DNA from: Adiantum capillus-veneris
Lineage: Eukaryota > Streptophyta > Polypodiopsida > Polypodiales > Pteridaceae
DNA length: 64,000 nt
Assembly (NCBI GenBank): GCA_014529385.2
Contig: CM043953.1
Coordinates: forward strand, 72,815,872-72,879,871
Direction: 5' to 3'
Below are positions 56,656-64,000 of this stretch, piece after piece; position 1 is the first letter of the stretch; each line of letters opens with the position of its first letter. A program made the translations under genes and the position numbers. The notes under the pieces are model-generated. The model was given only the letters and a program-made list of their open reading frames with translations, made no database searches and had not been told where the DNA came from.

Positions 56656-59270
56656 CATGAAATGAAATATTATATTAACGTCTTCTCAAGGCCATATTGA
56701 CCTATGAGACCAAAGAGTTATATCATGGTGAATTTGATACAAGGTCTGGATAGAAAGAAAGAAACTAACTAAATAGAAACACTACTAGAGCTGAAAAGGT
56801 GGGTATCAAGAGCTTGAGAGGTACTTATACTTAAAGTGGGTGTGTATCTCAAAGAACAGATACAAAATGGTGGAGAAATGAAATGATCCCTGGCATGGAT
56901 GAAGTGCTCTGCTACCAGACCATCATGATCATGTGCTCTCCTTGTCTTCATCCTGTCAATAGCTTTCCTTACCCTCTCGGCAGTAAAGAAAGAACATGTC
57001 TCCGGGCATGTCTTTATTGGGTCCAGTAGAGGTGGTTGTCCTGATGCTGTGTAGAGAGATGTGGCATATTCCCTCCATGTCTCAGTGGAGGTGACCACTG
57101 GTGGTGGTGAATGTTCGTGGAATAGCCTCCATGCTTCGCCTGAGTCCCGACTTATAAATAACTGATACAGATCTTGCTCTAGCTGGGATAAATAAGCGCT
57201 TTTCTTTCGTTGCACTAGGCGGCGAAAGATAATCCGTGACTGTCTATGTGTGGTAATACCCATGAGCACTTCCCTTTGTAACTTGATCCTCATCTCTCTA
57301 CACTCCTCATGATACCAACTGTTCTGGGGCATTTTTCCAGATCGTCTCCGTGTAGGCTGGTTGTGGGGGTATGCTTCTGATGCTGCATCATGGAGCGTCT
57401 CCTGTCAGTATCTGAGTGAGTTCATCTAGTGGCCGTCCTGGCTCCTGGGTGCATAGCTTCATGTATATCTCATCCATATACACAGAGTCTGTCTCCCTCA
57501 TGAAGGTATACCGGATGTGTGTAGGGACCTCTCCTAATGAAGCTGTGCTGAACTGAAACGTCAGGGTGAAGGACAAGATAGCATGATCAACTGCTACTCC
57601 AACTGGCCTAGTGCCCACCATGAAATCTTGAAAGAATGGAATGAGACCTGGCTGGGCCATAACATAATCCACTGTGCTGGCACCATGTCGGTGTGGAAAG
57701 CAAGTAAAACCTCTAGCTGTCGAAAATCTTTGTAGGCCATTCAAAATGGCCAATCTATGTGCGGTTCCCATATCTATCAAGTATCTGCCATTATTCCGTG
57801 TATTCCTCATCTTGTGATAATCTGGATAGACCCATCTCTGTATCATCCAGCTCCCTAAGCATTTCCTCGGAAGTATCATAAAATATTGTCTGGTGGTGAG
57901 CAGTCCTAGCATTGAAATCCCATAATGTCACCATCCTTAGAAAACTCCCATATGTCATTATCCAAAATAGCAAAGGGGGATTGTCCCCTAGGTGATGCAT
58001 ATACTGACGTACTAGGAGGAAAGTAACAGATAGCAATGTAGAGGTATCTGCCCGTCTCTGCCCTGAGCCTCACCCACATGTACCTAGCATGCTCATCCTT
58101 GGGCGCTGCTGCAACTCCTCCCCTAAATAGAACTGCCACTCCCCCTGAGCCTCGTCCTCGATGCTCCGATCTGGCCTCTTGTCTACAGGCTATCTCCAAT
58201 CTATATCCGCTCACCTGTGGCATGGATTTCCCAGGGGCTTGATGCGTCTCAGAGTAGAAGATGATGTCTCTCCCTGTGAAACTATCCTCAAAGGCCCCTA
58301 CATCAAGACGAAGTGAACCGTTACGATTCCAGGTTGCCATCTTTAGTGTGGTCCCATAGGTCTCGCATCGTCATGCGGGACATCGCTCCAATATCACCAA
58401 AGCAATCTTCCCCTTTTCCCTTGCTGCTCTAATTTCCGGCATTACTTCTTGCATATGAGCAATCTGCGAGAGGGTGAGGTCATCTCCAAGAAAGATGCCA
58501 GTCTTCTTTAGAGTCGGTCTCTTCTTCAGGAAATCCTTCTCCGCTTCCATGGAGGGGAAGCGGAGAATGAGTGCCCTTTCCTTCGAGGTTTCTCCGTTGC
58601 TTCCACTTTTCTTTGTGCCCACTCTCCAGGCCCTCGTATGCGTCTGCTCGTTGACCCCCACTAGAGTCATGAGTTCTTTCACCTCTTCCTCCACATTATC
58701 TTGGTCTCTGAGGCCACATATCCTTACGTGTAAGGCCCGCACACGTCTCCTTTGCTCCTCTTCTAGTGTCAGGTTGATGATGGTTGGTGTGGGGGTGGGG
58801 GTTATTTCCTTGCCTTTCCCTTTCTTGACAATCTCGATCCATTTTTCGGCCTTTTCTGCTTTTTGTTGGGTCTTTGTGATGACATCTACCCATGAGGTTG
58901 TCATTTCTTTTTGTTGCTCCCCACCTTCTTTGGTGGCCCGCACTTGTTCCTTAATCGTGTTAAGCTCTTCAACTATTGAGGGTTGAAGCTCTCCCTCTTC
59001 GAGGAAATTCTGTGATCGCACCTCTGTAAGCTCTTTCTTGAGTAGTGCGGTTTCCTCATCTTGAGCCTTCACGTGATCCTCGAGTGTATGTATCATGCTT
59101 TCCTGTGCTGCCACGCGCGCGTCGAGTATGTTGATAGTACCTAGGAGGTGGCGGTTGATCATGCTGATGGACTCGCTCAGTTCTTCTTTGCATTTTTGGA
59201 TGGCATCCTCCACCGGGTCATCTCTGCCATTTTGCTTCCTCATGGTCGAAAGGCCGCCACAGGAGAGGGA
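56656..59270 (-). mobile_element. LINE-B copy 7: ORF1, endonuclease, RT start and 3' tail
   Basis: Minus strand: intact ORF1 (59243-58371), endonuclease in pieces (58340-57388, with TWNRNGSLRLDVGAFED and DFNARTAHHQT), and the RT start (57332-56880, KAIDRMKTRRAHDHDGLVAE). An internal deletion then joins directly to the 3' tail with TTAACGTC at 56675-56682. No (CT)n tail remains; the end abuts copy 6. Confidence 0.8.
58371..59243 (-). CDS. Intact LINE-B ORF1 protein, 290 residues
   Basis: The protein has an N-terminal acidic helix (residues 1-40), a coiled-coil (about 40-110, with LEDHVKAQDEETALLKKELT), a linker with TTSWVDVITKTQQKAEKAEK, an RRM-like domain starting VRALHVRICGLRDQDNVE (about 170-240), and a C-terminal domain RALILRFPSMEAEKD... 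FLGDDLTLSQIAHMQEVM. No CCHC knuckle is visible. This layout is that of L1 ORF1p RNA-binding chaperones, which coat the LINE RNA. It is the only unbroken LINE protein in the window. Confidence 0.8.
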   Translation of the reverse strand: MRKQNGRDDPVEDAIQKCKEELSESISMINRHLLGTINILDARVAAQESMIHTLEDHVKAQDEETALLKKELTEVRSQNFLEEGELQPSIVEELNTIKEQVRATKEGGEQQKEMTTSWVDVITKTQQKAEKAEKWIEIVKKGKGKEITPTPTPTIINLTLEEEQRRRVRALHVRICGLRDQDNVEEEVKELMTLVGVNEQTHTRAWRVGTKKSGSNGETSKERALILRFPSMEAEKDFLKKRPTLKKTGIFLGDDLTLSQIAHMQEVMPEIRAAREKGKIALVILERCPA

Positions 59271-59703
59271 GAGGGAATTTTTTATTTATTTATTTATTTT
59301 TTTCTTCTCTCTATGCGGCTAAGTCTCTCTTTCTCTCTCTACACTCGCAAACCTTCTCTCTCTACGCTTCTCACCTCTCTCTCTCTCTATGCACCATTTT
59401 TTTCTCTCTTTCTCTCTCTACGCTTTTCTGTTTCTCTCTCTACGGAAGTTCCCCCCTCCCCCCCCCCCCCCCCTCTTTCTCTCTCTACGCAAACTTTCGC
59501 TAGGTTCGGGAGTTGCGGGGGAGAGCACGAGGGAGCGGGGGCAGGGGCAGGGACAGGGCAGCACGAGCGGGAGGGAGCAGCAGGGAGTGGGGAAGCGCGT
59601 GCGGGCAGCAGCGGGCGCAGCAGTGCATGCAGGGCAAGCAGGAGCAGCAGGGGAGCGCGAGAGAGGGAGCGGGAGCAGTAGGGGGAGAGGAGCGGGGGCA
59701 GGG

Positions 59704-59706
<3 letters not shown>
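59271..59706 (-). other. LINE-B leader-like low-complexity sequence
   Basis: A pyrimidine-rich part (59280-59490, with a C run at 59458-59473) precedes a GC-rich AGCAGGAG-type part (59515-59706). It probably includes the 5' untranslated region of LINE-B copy 7. No gene was seen. Confidence 0.5.

Positions 59707-59756
<50 letters not shown>
59707..59756. repeat. (GA)n microsatellite at the 3' end of LINE-B copy 8
   Basis: A perfect tract. Read on the minus strand it is the (CT)n tail of the adjoining LINE. Confidence 0.95.
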
Positions 59757-59759
<3 letters not shown>

Positions 59760-61190
59760 GAAATGGAATGTCATATTAACATCTTCAAAAGGCCAAAAAC
59801 CTATGAGACCAAACTGTTACAAAATTGTGAATCTGATACCATGTCTGGGTACAAAAAGACTAGAACAAAAATACTACTACCACTACTAGAATCCATCCTC
59901 ATCTGCACTCTGGATGTTGAGAGAGTATGGCTCGAATCCTCTGCTGTAGTCTCGTCGATGCTGTGTAGCCCCTCTCCTCAATCGTGGCCGTCTGGATCTC
60001 CGTAGCTCCAGTGCTCGGTCGATGAGAGTGCCGGTAGTGGTCGAATGAGTGTGGGCGGAGCTCTGCAGTGATGGCTGCTCCTCTGGCTGTCCCATATCTA
60101 GTGAAAAGAAATCTGTAATCCGTCTCTGGGATTGTCTCTCTCTAGCTCTCCCCAGTAAAGTGTCTATATCTGTGTAACTCAAGTAGATATAGCCCAAGAC
60201 ATCTCTGATCCTCATAACTCATGACCCTAGAGAATGGACCGAAACCCTCTCTGAATAAGCAGTGGAAACGGCCCCGAATCTCATACTACACTGTGCAATG
60301 ACATATGTAATGTAGCTCTGTCTTTGGCTCTAGCTGGCATAAACGGCATATCTTGTTGTCTGCCGGTATCCTTCTGAATCTACCGGTCTCAATCTCCAGC
60401 TGATGTGAGGATGTACGTATCTGACCAATGGCACACCGCAAACCATGAGACATATGTGTATCCATGTAGCTGGGTCTAATCACAAACCCATCTCCTGTGC
60501 GGTGGAGAAGATGCTCTCTATAGAAAGCCATCTTCGTGCCCAACTCTTGTGGCGGCTCTATCCATGTCCTCCTGGTATCCAACTGGATCAGGTCCTAACG
60601 AATGAGTCTAGTAATCTCCACCCGTGTAAGAGACATCGAGGGTGTTTGAAGAGAGTACTGGAAAGGGGGCAGCCTGTCCATGGTGAAGCCATGCATCTGA
60701 AACCATGATGTCATCTGTGCATACCAGCATGAAGTGTCCCCCTGAAGAGCTAATTGTCTGGAAGACTCAAGGGCCAGTCTAGCATATCTGTCTCTAGTAG
60801 TGTCCCACAAGCTGTGCACAAAGGAGACTGATCTGGTAAGCACCTCAATCTCCATAGGAGGGGCAGCTAGCTCTGCTGGAATGATTGGCTCTGATCAGTT
60901 GAGAGATCATAGATACCAAGGGCCTCTCCATACGTCTCCAACCATCTTGGCCTACAGAAGGTCTCCATATCTGCACCACATACAACATAGCTGAGGCTAC
61001 TAAAGTATCAAAGAGCCATAACTTTGTCCGAGGTTCCTGGAACTGAACCTGCGAACACATCCTTCCAAGCCTGCCAAGGCCGCATAAGCTCTAGTCAGTC
61101 TAGTCTCTGCTGCTCTCCCCAAAGAAAACCTCGGCCCAATGAAGACAACCCCAAGGTAAGTGTATGCATCTGCCCGGTCTTGATGCAATT
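59757..61190 (-). mobile_element. LINE-B copy 8: C-terminal half of ORF2 with 3' tail
   Basis: Minus strand: AYTYLGVVFIGPRFSLGRAA near 61160, PRTKLWLFDTLVASAMLYVV near 61030, the C-terminal knuckle CRLCQLEPKTELHYICHC near 60345-60290, and a 3' end with (CT)n at 59756-59707. The 5' end is truncated near 61190. Several stops are present. Confidence 0.85.
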
Positions 61191-62901
61191 CTAGAATCAG
61201 CTCGTTTTTTTTGTCTTTTTTCCTTGAGGGTTGTTGAACTTTGAAATTGAACAGGAAAGATGCCGTTTTTCTTTATCATCTCTTCCTTCATGGCTGTTAT
61301 TTCAGCTTGAAGTTTCTTCATCTCTTGAAGCAGGTAAGACTCCCATGGAGATGCAAAGGTCCTTTCAATGCTGCTGCTAGAAAAAGGCTGGCATGGTCCC
61401 CGAGGAAGGTCCCTTCTCCCTCCTCAAGGCTGCCCTAGTTAGGGTTTGTGAACCGCTGTATGAGGCTAAGCGGCACCGATTAGATGGACTGGTGCTGTGC
61501 GTGTAGGTTGTACTTGTGGATTGAGAGAGGGGCGTGTACTGCATCAGTGCCGCAGCCGGCCCGTGCTGCAGTCCACTCCACCATTGGCGCTGCTGCTTCC
61601 CCCTAGGGCGTTGTTGCCCTTCCAGCCTCCACCACCTGCCGCCGCCTCAACTCACTGTACCGCCCATTGCCACTTCCATCTGCTCAGCTCATAGCCCTCA
61701 CCCGCTTGCTCATTCAAGTTGGAGTCGTGAGCTGCCCCACCCGCACCCCCCCCCCCCCCTGCCCCCCCACAAACACACACACACACACACACCAACAGAT
61801 AACACCCCTAAGGTTATGCTTCTGTGCTTGGTTGCTTTTTTTTGTTGGTCTTTGGTTTGTTAATCTGGCTTCTTTCTTTCTTTCCCATGTGTTTTCCGTT
61901 TCGTGTGGTTTGCTTTGTAATGTGTTGGTGGATGTGTTTTTTCCTGTTGTCTCTTTGTTTTCCTTTGCTGTTTGCTCGTTTTTTGTTTTTTCCTGTTCGT
62001 TAGAGGCATAACCATAGTGGTGGGTGGGTAAGGGTTGGGTGGTTGTGGGTGGTCTGGGAGGTTTTGGTGGTTAATGCTGCTCTTTGTCTTCATCAGCTTG
62101 TCCTGGATTTTGAAGATGGTTATGCGAGTTTGGGTGCAGCCTCTCTCTTCAGCATCGGTTTCAGATCTTTAGAACAGGCTGGCCTTTTTGGTGTCGATGG
62201 TGCCCCTACTTTATGTTATCTTGGTGGTGGGTGCCACCAGTTGTTGGGGGACGTTTCCCGAGCATGACATCTTCGCAGTGCTGCATCACCTGAGGCTGTA
62301 CAGGGCCTGGGGCAGATTTATGCCGCCCTGTTCTGGGTGCACATATCCCATGTCACCCTATACTAACCCTTGTGGATTTCCCCTCAGCTCTGTGCTTCCT
62401 TGAGATCTTGAGGGGTGTTTTTTCACCATTGGTTGTATTGGCTATCATGCTGTTTTGTAATAGGCTGACTCTGCCTCGTAATATTCTCTTTTGTAATAGC
62501 AACAGGCTACAAGCCCTTTTCCAGAGAGTAACGAAGGTGCGTATGCAAAGCTTATCTATGGGGCTTCTATTTATGAACAGGTGAGGGCCCCCCCTGTTCG
62601 AAAGACAAGACATGCCTTTCCTCTAGTTTGAAAGACAAGAAAAGATCACCTTTCTCTACTTGAAAGCTTTTGCATTTCTTTGTTGGGCACAGTGGTGCCA
62701 TGACCTGATTGTTTTGTTGCTTGGTCATCCATGAATCAAATTTTGTGAACCAATCACTTTTGAGCATGGAATGGCTAGTTGCAACTTTCCAGGTGACTGT
62801 TTGAGAGTTAAATAGAGGAAAATTTGTGCTTGCACTGGTGTAAGCTTAATCAGTTTCCTAGTCCTTCACTTTATTAAATGGTTCGTTGTTCATTCATTTA
62901 G
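61191..62901 (+). other. Rest of intron 10, nothing certain
   Basis: A minus-strand coiled-coil piece at 61321-61200 (MKKLQAEITAMKEEMIKKNG) may be another ORF1 remnant. A proline-rich + strand stretch (61497-61800) with C runs and an (AC)n tract follows. No gene was identified. Confidence 0.4.
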
Positions 62902-62973
62902 GTGGTCGAGAACGTGCTTGAAGCAGTACAATTTATTCTGAAAGACCACGGGCTTGACAAATTACAGCATTGA
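62902..62973 (+). CDS. HDHD5: HDHD5-like terminal exon with stop codon
   Basis: The exon encodes VVENVLEAVQFILKDHGLDK and LQH, then TGA. Plant homologues end their domain with the same PADLVVDxVxEAVxFIL helix. The acceptor is ATTTAG at 62896-62901. It follows a 9.4-kb intron full of LINE-B pieces. Confidence 0.9.
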   Translation: MVENVLEAVQFILKDHGLDKLQH

Positions 62974-64000
62974 CATTAGGTGATCTCTCTCTCATTTTTT
63001 GACACCAATATTGATTCTTACCAAAGAGAAAAAGAATTCTGGAATGTAAAATGGACTGGTCTGAGGTGGTTTAGGCTTTTAGCAATTTCGAATTACTGAC
63101 AAACATTATGATGCATGTGGCTCATGATAAATGCCGTTCTTTTTCTTCTTTTATAAATAGAACAAGAAAAGAAACTTGCTATTTGGTAAATAGGGAAGCC
63201 CATCTATCATAAACATTGATTTTTACAATTGCAAATGGGTGCTTCCCTATTCCAATTCCAGCTTCCCGTTTCAAATCCCCATTCCATGTTTTAGATGTTG
63301 CAAGGAAAATAAGAAAGGTCACCTCTATAGCAATGTCTCCCAATAGCACTCAAGGCAAATTCAGCACGAGAAGCCATATCAAAAGAACTCCCACAATACC
63401 ACAACTTAAAAGTAAGTGAACCTTTGGGAATTTAAAAGCACACGTCCACCCAAAAGACCACCATAGAAACTAGGAAGCACCTATCTTGGCATGGAATCAT
63501 AGCACACACCAACCTCTTCACCCATTGCTTCCTTCAAACCACAATTTCAAAGTGTACATGTGCCACAAAAGATACAAGTCTTCAACACTTACCCCAAACA
63601 TCTAGTGGGTTGCCATATCTTGTACTTTGTGATAGACAGAATGTATCTTTCAAATCACAACTCCAAAAGAAATGCTTTCAAGCCTCAAAAATTATCTGCA
63701 ATTTTTTAAACAAAAGTTATGAAATCGAATTTCAAATCTAGGCACCACTATGTGAAAAATTGGCACAAAAAGCAAGATGCCTGGTACAACTACACACACA
63801 AAAGGTTAGTTGAGGGCAAGAAAAACTACATCAAAACGCATGTGGAAGCTAAAACAATCCAAAATCTACAAATTTTTGTTATTTGGCTTAACTTTTTTAG
63901 TTTTTACATTAGTTTGTTATATGCAATTCATACTTCAAAAAACTAATTGATAAGTACTCAAGGCAACCTGCACGTTGGCGCTAGCCAAGCGACTTGTGTT
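62974..64000 (+). other. 3' flank of the host gene
   Basis: No further gene was recognised. CCCATTCCA-type words at 63240-63295 recall the element at 6672-7141. The polyadenylation site was not determined. Confidence 0.5.

Larger units (their letters stand above)
5466..62973 (+). other. HDHD5: Host gene: HDHD5/CECR5-like HAD hydrolase, 11 recognised exons over 57.5 kb
   Basis: This is the only clear host gene in the window. The family (human HDHD5/CECR5, yeast YKR070W and plant homologues) belongs to the haloacid dehalogenase superfamily and is reported as mitochondrial; its physiological substrate is poorly known. The eleven exons join in one frame of 340 codons including the stop. HAD motif I (FDIDGV) is in exon 1, motif II (FLTNGGG) is split over exons 2 and 3, the motif III lysine (FGKPE) and motif IV (IGDNPSTD) are in exon 9. 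Introns are 39246, 98, 1077, 118, 255, 1000, 77, 77, 5134 and 9405 nt. All have GT-AG ends except intron 8 (GC-AG). The N-terminus is missing: the first exon seen starts in phase just before YPLGIAFD, so an upstream exon with the start codon and targeting peptide is expected outside the window or is unrecognised. No frameshift or stop was seen, so the gene looks functional. Confidence 0.9.

Noticed and set aside
58474-58986. 170-residue + strand frame
   Set aside because: It lies exactly antisense to the intact LINE-B ORF1, whose domains match other copies.
59148-59889. Long + strand frames in the CT/AGCAGG-rich area
   Set aside because: They are low-complexity translations with no domain, antisense to or upstream of LINE-B ORF1.
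61534-61863. Proline/histidine-rich + strand protein
   Set aside because: It is a translation of C runs and an (AC)n tract without homologous motifs.

Overview
This is a window of land-plant nuclear DNA from a large, transposon-packed genome. Evidence for a plant is an intron-rich homologue of the plant HAD-hydrolase family HDHD5/CECR5, several Ty3/gypsy LTR retrotransposons primed by initiator-Met tRNA (one with a chromodomain), L1-like LINEs with a zf-RVT tail, and a tRNA-derived SINE. I cannot name the species. The 39-kb intron would fit a fern, gymnosperm or other large-genome plant better than a compact angiosperm genome, but that is inference.

One host gene can be followed across almost the whole window on the + strand. 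It has eleven coding exons (5466-5578, 44825-44860, 44959-45032, 46110-46150, 46269-46340, 46596-46776, 47777-47872, 47950-48017, 48095-48278, 53413-53496, 62902-62973). Joined, they keep one open frame of about 339 residues ending in a TGA, with all four HAD motifs intact. The N-terminal (targeting-peptide) exon was not found and is probably upstream of the window. Everything else lies inside or beside its introns.

Left flank (1-5465): an LTR piece, a LINE-A copy on the minus strand, a small CCGGAAC-rich element, a LINE-B fragment, and three tandem copies of a tRNA-derived SINE lying between two (GA)n tracts directly before the first recognised exon. Intron 1 (5579-44824) holds a LINE-B copy ending in an inverted repeat around (CT)n; LTR family C; a gag remnant (family D) split by a complete young chromovirus with matching TSDs (11515-18214); family E LTR pieces; a long LINE-A copy; a gypsy gag-protease region; an integrase tail plus LTR; an internally deleted LINE-B copy; and another family E element carrying a GTACG-rich MITE-like insert. 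Introns 2-8 are short to about 1 kb. Intron 9 (5.1 kb) holds one LINE-B copy. Intron 10 (9.4 kb) holds a nest of four LINE-B pieces.

The most interesting pattern concerns LINE-B and the SINE. LINE-B ends in (CT)n rather than poly(A). The SINE shares its 3' end (GACGTTAA followed by a pyrimidine tail). At least one LINE-B copy and the SINE cluster are flanked on both sides by same-strand GA/CT microsatellite. This suggests a LINE/SINE partnership that uses dinucleotide microsatellites as tail, target or both.
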